A stretch of 64,000 nucleotides of DNA from Luteipulveratus halotolerans (lineage in GTDB: Bacteria; Actinomycetota; Actinomycetes; Actinomycetales; Dermatophilaceae), in assembly GCF_001247745.1 (NCBI RefSeq), contig NZ_LAIR01000003.1, forward strand, positions 1-64,000. Direction: 5' to 3'. The notes beneath the pieces are model-generated. The model was not told the DNA's origin. It searched no databases and saw only the letters and a program-made list of their open reading frames with translations. The first letter of the stretch is position 1. Each line of letters begins with the position of its first letter. Both the position numbers and the translations under genes were made by a program. Of the stretch, positions 1-7,888 are shown piece after piece.

Positions 1-355
1 AGCATTGCTGGGACGAGTAGTGCGTTGAGCGTGGTCCGTAACCGCACGCGACGGCGCGGACGTAGGCGGCGATGCAGATCAGGTAGATCATCACGAAGAC
101 TGCGCTGCTCGCTGCTAGTGTTGCGGGTCAGGAGGTTGTTGACGGCTGTTTGCGGCGCAGGTAGCACCAGGTGAGGCAGGCCACGGAGACTGCTAGCCCG
201 TAGACGGGTCTGGTGCCTGACTGGATGAGTGTCGCGAGCATTGCTGGGACGAGTAGTGCGTTGAGCGTGGTCCGTAACCGCACGCCGACGGCGCGGACGT
301 AGGCGGCGATGCAGATCAGGTAGATCATCACGAAGACTGCGCTGCTCGCTGCTAG
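1..355. repeat. Near-perfect direct repeat of about 118 bp
   Basis: Bases 1-118 are repeated at 237-355 with a single missing C in the first copy. The second copy lies inside the 3' part of the permease gene, and the first lies just past its stop codon. This is either a tandem duplication of the permease 3' end or an artefact at the edge of an assembled contig. The one-base difference favours a real but error-bearing or diverging copy. Confidence 0.9.
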
Positions 356-1357
356 GGCTCCCACGGTGAGGTGGGGATTTGTGGTGAGTACGACGATGGT
401 CACGCTGAACAGTCCGGCGAGGAGCGCGGTCCTGGCCAGTGGTTGTCTCGCGAGCTGGCGGGGTAGCTGTCGTTCGGCGACGGCGCTGGCGATGAGTTGA
501 TCGACGCCGCGTACCCAAGCAGCGGCGTTGATGAGCATGGCAGCGAGCCCGACGAGAGCGACGCCGGCTTGCACGCTGGGACTGGTGGAGATCTGCAAGA
601 GGCCTGTGACCGCGTTTACCGAGTGGCGGTCGATGGTGCCTGCGATGGTCAGTGTCAGTCCGAGCGCGAACGTGCCGTAGACCGCCAACGCGGCGATGCT
701 GACGGGGAGGAAGTCTTGTATCGGGTCGCGTAGATCACGCCCGAGAAAGGTCAGATTTTCGAACCCTACGAATGCCCAGAACGCCAGGAGCACACCGGGC
801 AGCACTGATCCCCAGGCCGAGGGTCAGGCACGACGTGCATCGCGTGGGTCCCGTGGCGGGCACCCGTCACGATGAGGAAGACACCGGTGACGACGAGGAC
901 GGCGCTGCCGCCAAGTTGAACGTTTCGCCCGGCTGTGCCGCCGAGCAGGTTGGCTGCAAGGGCCGCGACAAGAATGGCCACCGCGACGATGGTTGGTGAC
1001 CGGGGCCATCCCAAGCCGTCCTCGGCGTACTGCCCGGCCACGATGCACCCAGTTGGGGCCGACAACCACCACGAACAGGAACATCAGCGGCATTGCTGAA
1101 CCGGCCCAGGGGGCAATCCCGCGAGTGACCAGCTGCTGGATGGCGTTGCCGTCACCGGACAGGGCCATGGCGTCACGGAACATCAGCAGCATGGGTACGC
1201 ACGCGGCCGCGGAGATGATCCACACGGCCACGCTGGCCGTGCCTGCCTCGGCGTACACCGCCGAAGGCAGGCTGAGGATCCCCGATCCGGCGATTGATCC
1301 GAAGGCGAGAGGCACTGCCGAGATCCGAGTGAGTTGCCCGGTGCGAGTTGGTGGCAT
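128..1357 (-). pseudogene. APC-family amino-acid permease, frameshifted
   Basis: Three overlapping reading frames together give one amino acid-polyamine-organocation permease of about 400 residues with roughly 12 hydrophobic segments. The N-terminal frame (1357 down to about 1050) carries the family's first helix with the glycine-rich SIAGSGILSLPSA motif. The middle piece (about 1050-800) and the C-terminal piece (805-128) continue it in different frames, so two single-base indels break the gene. The start at 1357 is chosen because the family motif begins about 20 residues later and because it faces the MarR promoter. It would import amino acids at the cytoplasmic membrane. Whether the indels are real mutations or sequencing errors cannot be decided here; the same kind of damage recurs through the first 7 kb. 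Confidence 0.75.
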
Positions 1358-1392
1358 GTGACCATCGCACCTAATATGACAACATGTTGTCA
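1348..1392 (+). promoter_or_regulatory. MarR promoter with operator palindrome over the start codon
   Basis: TTGGTG at 1348-1353 and TAATAT at 1372-1377 are spaced 18 bp apart and look like -35 and -10 boxes. The perfect palindrome TGACAACATGTTGTCA spans 1377-1392 and contains the ATG at 1384. The -10 box sits 6 bases before the ATG, so the transcript is probably leaderless. The palindrome is placed to autoregulate the MarR gene and to repress the divergent permease. Confidence 0.7.
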
Positions 1393-1845
1393 AATACGGA
1401 ACGGGCAAAAGTGTCGGCATATCGGCTGCTGATGGCGAACGTCTACGAGCTGGCGGCAGTCAGCCGCAGGGAGAGCGAGGTCTTCGCGCGGCAACAGAGC
1501 GTGACGGTCACGCAGTGGCACACCATGAGTGTGTTGTCGGACGGCCACGCCGCGAGCGTCCCGCGAATCGCTGCACGGCTGGGTGTGACACGTCAGGCGG
1601 TGCAGCGGGTTGCCGATCAACTGGTGAATGGCGGGCACGTGGAGCATGTGAGCAACCCCCGGCATGAGACCTCACCGCTGCTTCGCCTGACACCCGCGGG
1701 CGAAGACGTGCTCACGACATTGTGGGAGCTCAGCGATGTCCCCCGTGCCGCAATGCTCGCCGGAATCGACGCTGAGAAGATCAGCGAAGCGGCCGGCACG
1801 CTTCAGGCTCTAATCATTGGGCTCAAAGGCGGCGAGTCACGGTGA
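1384..1845 (+). CDS. MarR-family transcriptional regulator
   Basis: A 153-residue protein of normal MarR length. A winged helix-turn-helix is visible at about residues 58-82, with the beta-wing at 83-101 containing the usual N-P-R-H-E stretch. Helices at either end would form the dimer interface. The gene is divergent from the damaged permease and its start codon lies inside a perfect 16-bp palindrome, as expected for an autorepressor whose ligand may be an amino acid or drug-like compound. The stop codon overlaps the start of the following IS481 transposase, so the insertion sequence abuts the gene without visibly truncating it. The ligand cannot be inferred. Confidence 0.85.
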   Translation: MLSNTERAKVSAYRLLMANVYELAAVSRRESEVFARQQSVTVTQWHTMSVLSDGHAASVPRIAARLGVTRQAVQRVADQLVNGGHVEHVSNPRHETSPLLRLTPAGEDVLTTLWELSDVPRAAMLAGIDAEKISEAAGTLQALIIGLKGGESR

Positions 1846-2875
1846 GAAGCCACGCGAACGCACCCCTGTCGGCCGAGGGTCGACGCCGGCTTATTGAACG
1901 CTGCAAGACACGCCCGATAGCGCATGTCGCTGCCGAGATGGGCATCTCTCGTGCGTGCGCGTCGAAATGGGTGAATCGGTGGCGGCAACACGGCGAGGTC
2001 GGCCTACGGGACCGATCGTCGACGCCGCACCGTCAGCCCACCGCGACGCGGCCCGACGTCGTGTCACAGGTCGAGACGATGCGGCGAGAACACAAGTGGT
2101 CGGGCATCCCGAATCACGTTCGAACTGAACGAGACTGGCACAACGATCAGCCGCCGAACCGTGACCCGGCTGCTAGCGCAGCTCGGATTGAACCGGGCGC
2201 AAGTTCATCGACCCCGGCGGCGACACCAACCGCGCACCGCGCGTCATCATCGCCAAGCACCCGGGGCACATGGTCCACGTCGACGTGAAGAAGGTCGGGC
2301 GCATCCCCGACGGCGGAGGGTGGCGCGCCCACGGCCGTGACTCCGAGCAAGCCCGAGCCGCGGCACGCGCGAAGACGAAGACCGGCACACGCGGGTACAT
2401 CTACCTGCACTCTGCCGTCGATGGCCACACGCGGATGGCGTACACCGAACCGCTGCCCGACGAAAGGGCCGTCACCGCCGTTGCTTTCATGCACCGAGCC
2501 AGGGTCTGGTTCGCCGCGCACGGCATCACGCACATCGAGAAGATCGTCCACTGACAATGGTGCCTGTTACCGCGCCGACGCGTTCGCTCGAGCACTCTTG
2601 GGTGCCAAGCACAGCGGACCAAGCCCTACACGCCCAAGCACAACGGGAAAGTGGAGCGATACAACCGAATCATCGCCGAGGAACTCCTGTACGCCCGCAC
2701 CTGGTCCAGCGAAGCCGAGCGATCAGCAGCCATCGCGGTATGGAACATCCACTTCAACTACCACCGACCCCACGGCGCAGCCGACGGTCAGCCACCCGCA
2801 TCGCTCGCTCCGGCGACCGTCACCAACGTCGTGGCCTCCTACATCTAGATGAAGATGGCCTGACGGGTGCAGCAA
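1842..2875 (+). pseudogene. IS481-family transposase, multiply frameshifted
   Basis: The first frame starts with the SHANAPLS-type N-terminus and HTH region of IS481 transposases. Later frames hold the DDE integrase core: HVDVKK with the first Asp near 2280, TDNGACY near 2555, and NGKVERYNR with the Glu near 2650. The C-terminal fragment ends at 2848. At least three single-base shifts separate these pieces, one being an extra C near 2550 that creates an early stop. A right terminal sequence follows at about 2851-2875. The left end with the expected TGT was not found because the reading frame begins at the end of the MarR gene. Confidence 0.85.
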
Positions 2876-3154
2876 CCCCCGCCAGGCCGGACCGTGACCC
2901 GTCTGGTCGGCGCGCAGGCGGTCACCTTGACAGTCGACTCCGGCCAGTACGAGCGCGACACCTACGGACGACTGCTCGCCTATGTGCGGACGTCGGCAGG
3001 TACGAACGTGAACGTGCGCGTGGTCGAGCAAGGGCACGCGACGGCTCGCACGTCTCGGCCGCCGCTGGCCCAGCATGACGAGCTCGAGCAGGCCGAACGG
3101 TCCGCGCGCGTCGCCCACCACGGGCTCTGGGCGTACTGCGACCACAAGCACTAA
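2867..3154 (+). pseudogene. Thermonuclease-like (SNase) C-terminal fragment
   Basis: About 95 residues match the C-terminal half of staphylococcal-nuclease-like enzymes. The RDTYGRLLAYV stretch carries the conserved Asp-x-Tyr-Gly-Arg and is followed by a helix and the closing GLWAYC segment. The N-terminal half with the V-x-DGDT calcium-binding motif is missing and its position is taken by the IS481 right end, so insertion or deletion probably removed it. It is very unlikely to be an active nuclease. Confidence 0.7.
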
Positions 3155-3182
3155 GGAACGGGCGCGCCCAGGTCTCCAGGCT

Positions 3183-3225
3183 GTCCCATTGATGGGACGG
3201 CGTGCTAGTGTCCCAGCCATGGGAC
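3183..3225 (+). promoter_or_regulatory. Two tandem operator-like palindromes
   Basis: GTCCCATTGATGGGAC at 3183-3198 and GTCCCAGCCATGGGAC at 3210-3225 share the half-site GTCCCA with a 4-bp centre and lie 27 bp apart. The second contains the ATG of the downstream HTH gene at 3219. They are good candidates for autoregulatory binding sites of that HTH protein. Confidence 0.7.
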
Positions 3226-3619
3226 ATCGTGATGACTACTTGGACTCCGACGAGCACTGGGACCCGGCGCTCTCCCGCGATCAACGGCTGGGCAGGTGGT
3301 GGTCCTCGGCCTCGTTCGGCCTCGCGCTGAGTGGCAAGGCCGCACATGCGCTGGCTGCCAGCGAGGATGCGGTCGCGGTTGCGGAAGCGGCGCGCGACCT
3401 GGTCCAGCACCAGGCCGTCTACGCGCTCCTGGAGGAGGGGCACAGCGTGCGCGCAATCGCGATCAGCTGCAGCTCTCGAAGAGCAAGGTCGGCCGGATCG
3501 CCAAGGCATTGAGTCGTGACGGGCGGCTCGCGGACCTGGGCTTCGGCTTGGCGCGCGCCGACGTCGACCCAACGCGCGCGCTGGTCCTGGCGGCGTGGCA
3601 GTTCACGTCGATCGCTTGA
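3219..3619 (+). pseudogene. Small helix-turn-helix protein, one frameshift
   Basis: The N-terminal 80 residues start at the ATG inside the second palindrome and run in one frame to about 3455. The rest, including LSKSKVGRIAKAL, which resembles an HTH recognition helix, continues in another frame to 3619. Joined, they give about 133 residues with an HTH of the kind found in small plasmid regulators. Two matching palindromes upstream fit autoregulation. A single-base indel breaks it as given. Confidence 0.6.
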
Positions 3620-3729
3620 CGCGGACCACGATCACCCTCGGGGCAGGCGTCCGTCCCCGGAGCCGACGGAGCCGACGAACTTCGGCGGGCTGAACGGGCC
3701 GACACCGTAGGCAGGCGCTTCGGGGGACC

Positions 3730-3743
3730 GATTCCGTGGAATC
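3730..3743. repeat. Palindrome GATTCC-GT-GGAATC, copy 1 of 3
   Basis: The core sits in the wider consensus ACCGATTCCNNGGAATCA. Other copies are at 5864-5877, at the end of parB, and at 41729-41742. This copy lies about 560 bp upstream of parB. It is a candidate partition (parS-like) or other plasmid-specific binding site. Confidence 0.6.
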
Positions 3744-3793
3744 ACCGTGGCGTCACACCTCTACGTGAAGATGGCCTGAGCGGGTGCAGCTAC
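3740..3793 (+). repeat. Second IS481 right-end remnant
   Basis: GAAGATGGCCTGA followed by CGGGTGCAGC recurs here (3767-3790) and at 2851-2873 at the end of the IS481 transposase. The preceding bases also match the final transposase codons. On the opposite strand the end reads TGTAGCTGCACCC, fitting an IS481 terminus. It indicates loss of a second related IS copy. Confidence 0.6.
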
Positions 3794-3831
3794 ATCCGCT
3801 CAGGCCCAGACCGAGAAGCGGAGTCTCGATC

Positions 3832-4147
3832 ATGCGCAAGTCTACGAGTCAGCAGCGACTCGATGGCCGGGATCTGACGAGCCTTGCAGCGGTGGATCGT
3901 GCACGTCTCCTAGGAGCAGCACCCGGCGTGCAGGCCTGGTTGGAATGGCAGGCGGCGCAATGCCTTCGGCTGAGTGGTCTGAGTGTCCGCGAGGGTCGCG
4001 ACCGAACTCGACGTGAGCCGCGTGCATGTCGTGAAACTACTCAGCTGGTCCTGGAGGCGTGTCTCGCACCAGGACTCAGCGCAGGCGTTTCAGATCTCGG
4101 CGGTCGTCGCGGGGGCAGCGAATCCTCCGCCTTGGGCTCGGCGCTGA
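3832..4147 (+). pseudogene. Small HTH protein with one frameshift
   Basis: An ATG at 3832 opens 53 residues in one frame, ending in LSGLSVRE. One base later, VATELDVSRVHVVKLL continues as a clear helix-turn-helix and the frame closes at 4147. The extra G near 3994 is the likely lesion. The product would be about 104 residues, perhaps a plasmid regulator acting near the partition locus. No family can be named securely. Confidence 0.55.
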
Positions 4148-4230
4148 CCGTCAGACCGGACACCCCAGTGGCCGGGCCGGACGAAAACGACCGGCCCAGT
4201 TCGGCGACACGTCCAACACTTCTTCCGCGG

Positions 4231-4273
4231 TTATTGACACCATTGCCAGTAATGGTGATAATGGTGTCAATAA
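4231..4273. promoter_or_regulatory. Inverted repeat upstream of parB
   Basis: TTATTGACACCATT (4231-4244) and AATGGTGTCAATAA (4260-4273) are perfect 14-bp arms around 15 bp. A further AATGGT lies inside at 4251-4256, giving three half-sites. This A+T-rich palindrome stands out from its GC-rich surroundings and directly precedes the partition operon, so it may be an operator or centromere for ParA or ParB. Confidence 0.7.
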
Positions 4274-4292
4274 CTCGGTGAGGAGAGATCTG

Positions 4293-5899
4293 GTGCCAAC
4301 AAAGAAGCGGACGCCGGGGTTCGGCGGGAAGGGTCTGGCGGCGGTGGCGTCGGACGGTCAAGCGGGTCGGCCGGCGCGCCGGCCGGGGTCGCGGTCGATC
4401 GCGGCAACGGTGCGAGACGCCGCGTCGCACCACGATGAGGCGACGACGCGGATTCCGTTGGAGGACATCGCGCCGTACCCGCACAACCCGGCGTGGCGTG
4501 AGGACGGGACCAGCGAGAAGACCAAGCGTCTCGCGGACTCCATCGGCGAGGTCGGCGTGCTGCAGCCGATCCTGGTGGTCTCGGCCGCGGACTACCTGAA
4601 GCATCACCCGGAGGACCGGGAGGCCATCGCTGACCGGCCGTGGGTCACCCCGGCAGGCGTTCGGCGCTTGACCGCGTCGCGACTGGCGGGCAAGGAGGGA
4701 CATTCCCGCGACGGTCCGCCCTGAGCTGGCTGCGCAGATCGGGTTGATCCCGCTGCACGAGAACGACCCTGACCTGCGGTTGGCGTTCACTCCTCTGGAG
4801 GAGGCGCGGCAGATGCAGCGGGCGATGGATGAGCAGGGCCTGTCGCAGCGCAAGTTGGCCGAGCACCTGGGCCGGGCGCAGGGGCAGATCAGTAAGAGGC
4901 TGGCCTTGCTGACGTTGCCGGCGTCGGCGCAGGAGGCGCTGGAATCGGAGGCGATGCTCGTCACGGACGCACCGCTGGTGCTGGAGATGCTGGGTCAGGT
5001 CGACCTGAGGCAGCGCGAGGAGGTCGTCGCGGCGTTCGACGAGCGTCTGCGCAGCAGGTGTGCTGCCTCGGCTGAAGCGGTGCGCAAGGAGACGTTGATG
5101 GCCTTCGTGCGCGAGGCGCGTAACGAGATAGGGCAGCGGCGGGCACGGCGTGAGGCTCAGGAGGTCGCTGACCGGGAGGGTCTGCGCGGTGATCGAGCCG
5201 GGCAAGACGCTCGGGGTGGGGTGGCAGGAGCACCGGCTTACCGACGCTGAGGCGATCGAGCAGGCGCGCGAGCAGGGCGACCTGGCCGTGGCGGTCAGCG
5301 GTGAGGACACCGTCTACTTCCGGGTGTCGCCACCGCCGGCGACAGCCGCGCGTGCGGCCGAGCGCAAGGCAGCCCGGGATGAGCAGGCCGAGGCGCGCAA
5401 GGCCGCGCAGGCGCGCGAGCAGCACCTGGTGACGGTGCTGGCGGTGAAGCCGAAGGCCGGCGAGCTCGTGGCAACGCTCGCCGACGGACTGCTGCGCGGT
5501 CGCAGCGTGAACGGGGTGCAGGCGACCTTGGCGCGCACCCTTGCCCAGGGCGCCGGCGTCGGTCCCAGTGCCGAGCGGACGCAGGACGACTACGAGTGGA
5601 AGCAGCTCGCGCAGACTCACGCCGAGCGGCTGCACCTGGCCTGGATCAGTGCTGTGGCCGCGCAGGAGGTCGATACCCGCGCACCTCACCACACCTGGGG
5701 TGCGGCCGACTGCGACTACCTCGCCTGGTTGACCGACCGCGGGTACGTCCCGACGCCGTGGGAGAAAGACCAGCTCGCGGCGGCCCGGACGAGGACTGAT
5801 GACTCCGTCCCGACCAGCCCCGATGAGGACACCGAGACGACCGAGCAGGACGACCCGCAGACCGATTCCGTGGAATCAGCCCAGGAGGAGCAGGCATGA
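4293..5899 (+). pseudogene. parB: ParB-family partition protein, two frameshifts
   Basis: A GTG at 4293 with AGGAGAG eight bases earlier begins a ParB of about 535 residues. The nuclease-like N-terminal domain is visible (IPLEDIAPYPHNP, then GVLQPILV, then RRLTASRLAGKE). After a single-base shift near 4697 comes the HTH segment LSQRKLAEHLGRAQGQISKRLALL. A second shift near 5190 leads into a long C-terminal part rich in Ala and Glu, probably coiled. It would bind a centromere and drive CTP-dependent spreading, as known for ParB. It overlaps parA by four bases (ATGA), so the two form one operon. As given it is broken, but the domain order is intact. Confidence 0.8.
5864..5877. repeat. Palindrome GATTCC-GT-GGAATC, copy 2 of 3
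   Basis: This copy is identical in core to the one at 3730 and lies within the last codons of parB, 19 bases before the parA start. The position between two partition genes supports a role as a ParB or ParA binding site. Confidence 0.6.
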
Positions 5900-6837
5900 G
5901 CAGCACCCAGCTGAACGCGACCAACGGCCAGGCGGTCAAGGTCATCACTGTCGCCAACCAGGCCGGCTCGGTCGGCAAGTCCACGATGGTCGCCGCACTG
6001 GCCGCGCTGCTCGCCGCAGACGGCAAGCGGGTACTGGTGGTGGACGCTGACTCTCAGGCGAACGTCTCCCACTCGCTCGGGGTGGCTTCCACCGAGGTCG
6101 CCCACCACACCGGTGACGTGCTGCTGCGACGCGCGGAGATCCTCGACGCGCTGGTGGAGACGAACACCGACGGGGTGCTGCTGCTGCCGGGCCACGCCGA
6201 CCTGGCCACCGACCTGGTCGAGCTCAACTCCATGCCGATCGCGGCGCTGCGGCTGCGCAAGCCGATGCAGGAGCGGTCGCCGAGCACGACATCGACGTGG
6301 TCCTGATCGACTGCCCGGGCAGTGTGTCGTTGCTGACGGTGATCCGCGCTGGCGGTCGCCACGAGCGTGGTGACGGTGACGATGCCGTCGCTGAAGGAGG
6401 TTCAGGGCATCGCGCCCTTCATGTCCACCGTGCAGGACACCGCCGAGGAGCTCGAGCTGGACATCCGCCTGGACGCGATCATCCCGTGCGCGGTGCCACC
6501 GGCCAACGCCGGGCGGGTGTACTCCGAGGCGCTGGCCTGGCTGGACGACAACTACGGCGAGCTGCTGACCCCGACGGTGCGTCGCACCGCGCTAGTCGCC
6601 GAGGCGGCCAGCAACGGGGTGCCGGTCACCGCGTACGTCCCGCACGAGGACGTCTCCGACGACTGCCGGAAGGTGCTGGCGGACCTGCAGGACGGGGAGT
6701 GCTGTGAGCGACGAACCGCGGCGCGAAAGGCTGGCCACCCAGATCACGGCCAGCACCAACCAGCGGATCCGCGCGGCCACGGTCGGCATGCAGCGGCGCG
6801 TCGACCCCGGCTACACGCTGGCGCAACTGGTCGATGA
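5896..6837 (+). pseudogene. parA: ParA-family partition ATPase, frameshifted
   Basis: The ATG at 5896 overlaps the parB stop. A deviant Walker A motif (NQAGSVGKSTM, residues about 19-29) and the VVDADSQANVS motif identify a ParA/Soj ATPase. The switch motif DVVLIDCPGSVSLL follows in another frame (from about 6280), and the C-terminal part from about 6360 is back in the first frame. The original stop was probably TGA at 6705-6707, overlapping the next gene, which would require a third indel. The protein would form nucleoid-bound ATP dimers that position ParB-DNA complexes. Confidence 0.8.
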
Positions 6838-6979
6838 GGCGCTGCGCTCGTACGTGACGCGGCTGGAGAAGGAGCACAACGACGGCCAGGCCTGGCCACA
6901 GCTGGAGCGCCTACGCCCAGGCCGGCGTGTCAGCCCGCGACGGGCCTCCGACGGGGACCGATCATCCGAGACAGGGTGA
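6704..6979 (+). CDS. Small ribbon-helix-helix-like partition accessory protein
   Basis: This 91-residue protein begins with GTG at the end of parA in an apparent GTGA overlap, so it is the third gene of the partition operon. The segment ATQITASTNQRIRAATVG followed by YTLAQLVDEALRSYV resembles a beta strand plus two helices of a ribbon-helix-helix DNA-binding fold. Small RHH proteins often repress par operons or bind centromeres; that role is inferred here from position. Confidence 0.6.
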   Translation: MSDEPRRERLATQITASTNQRIRAATVGMQRRVDPGYTLAQLVDEALRSYVTRLEKEHNDGQAWPQLERLRPGRRVSPRRASDGDRSSETG

Positions 6980-7008
6980 TGGCTGCGAACCGTCATGCAG
7001 CGCAACGG

Positions 7009-7043
7009 CATCCAGCCCTTCCGGCTTCAGGAAGGGCTGGATG
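7009..7043. terminator. Bidirectional hairpin terminator
   Basis: Perfect 14-bp arms CATCCAGCCCTTCC and GGAAGGGCTGGATG flank a 7-base loop. It lies between the converging partition and replication operons, with no long T-run. Confidence 0.75.
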
Positions 7044-7138
7044 CGCCCTCTGGCGCGGGGCTCGAACGGAACTCCTTCCCGTCGCCGGCGCCCGAGCCAC
7101 CTGCTGACCAGTTCGACAGTTACCCGACCAGCTCAGCG

Positions 7139-7888
7139 TCAGCCGGTTTCGACGTCGCGGCGCGTCGTCCTGCCGCCGCTATCGACGAGCAAGAACTCCT
7201 CGTCGCGCCCGGCCGCGGTGCTAGGCAGCGCAGCCGCGTGCTCGCGCCGCGAAGTGGCTAGCGGGGTGCCACGGGCGATGCCGAACCGCTCTCGGTGACG
7301 CTGCCACGCTGCGGCCTTGGCCTGCTGCAACGGCTCGGGCAGCCGCTGGTAGCGGTACTGGCGCTCGATCGACCGACGTACCCAGGCATCCATCGTGTGG
7401 CCGTCAACCCAGGCGTCGTGGCGGGCTGCCTCATCGACACCGGCGCGCACGCGCCGCTCGGCGAGCTCAATCTTGACGCGTTCCTGCTCAACCACTGAAA
7501 GCCCCGCGAACTCTTCCTGGCGGGCACGGCGCCGTTCGGCCCGTTCAGGAGCCTCTAGACCGTCCCACCAGGCCTGCTCACGGGCCCGATTGGCTTTCAG
7601 CTCCGCCGCCTGCTGCACGCTCCACTGGGACACGCCGCCCGCCCTGTACTCGCACCGTTCCTCGACGACCTGGTCGTGGACGCACCTGTAGGCCGTCGCC
7701 GAACTCTGTGCGTGCTCGGCGGATGCATCCGCACGAATCGCCCACTGGCCGTCCACGTCGCACTCGGCCATCCCGGCCCGTCCCAACGCGCGCAGCGCAG
7801 CACGCGCCGAACGCACCTGACTCGGAGTCAGCGCCTCAGTTCGACTGCTACTCATCCCGGCCAACGTCGCCACCACCTCCACAGTCAC
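7139..7888 (-). CDS. Hypothetical protein of the replication operon
   Basis: This 249-residue protein starts within the stop of the primase-polymerase gene (ATGA overlap at 7885-7888), so translation is probably coupled. The N-terminal 60 residues (SQVRSARAALRALGRAGMAE) look like a small helical or winged-helix region. The middle (about residues 85-190) is Arg/Glu-rich and likely a coiled coil. No family is recognised. A helper role in replication initiation is inferred from the operon alone. Confidence 0.65.
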   Translation of the reverse strand: MTVEVVATLAGMSSSRTEALTPSQVRSARAALRALGRAGMAECDVDGQWAIRADASAEHAQSSATAYRCVHDQVVEERCEYRAGGVSQWSVQQAAELKANRAREQAWWDGLEAPERAERRRARQEEFAGLSVVEQERVKIELAERRVRAGVDEAARHDAWVDGHTMDAWVRRSIERQYRYQRLPEPLQQAKAAAWQRHRERFGIARGTPLATSRREHAAALPSTAAGRDEEFLLVDSGGRTTRRDVETG

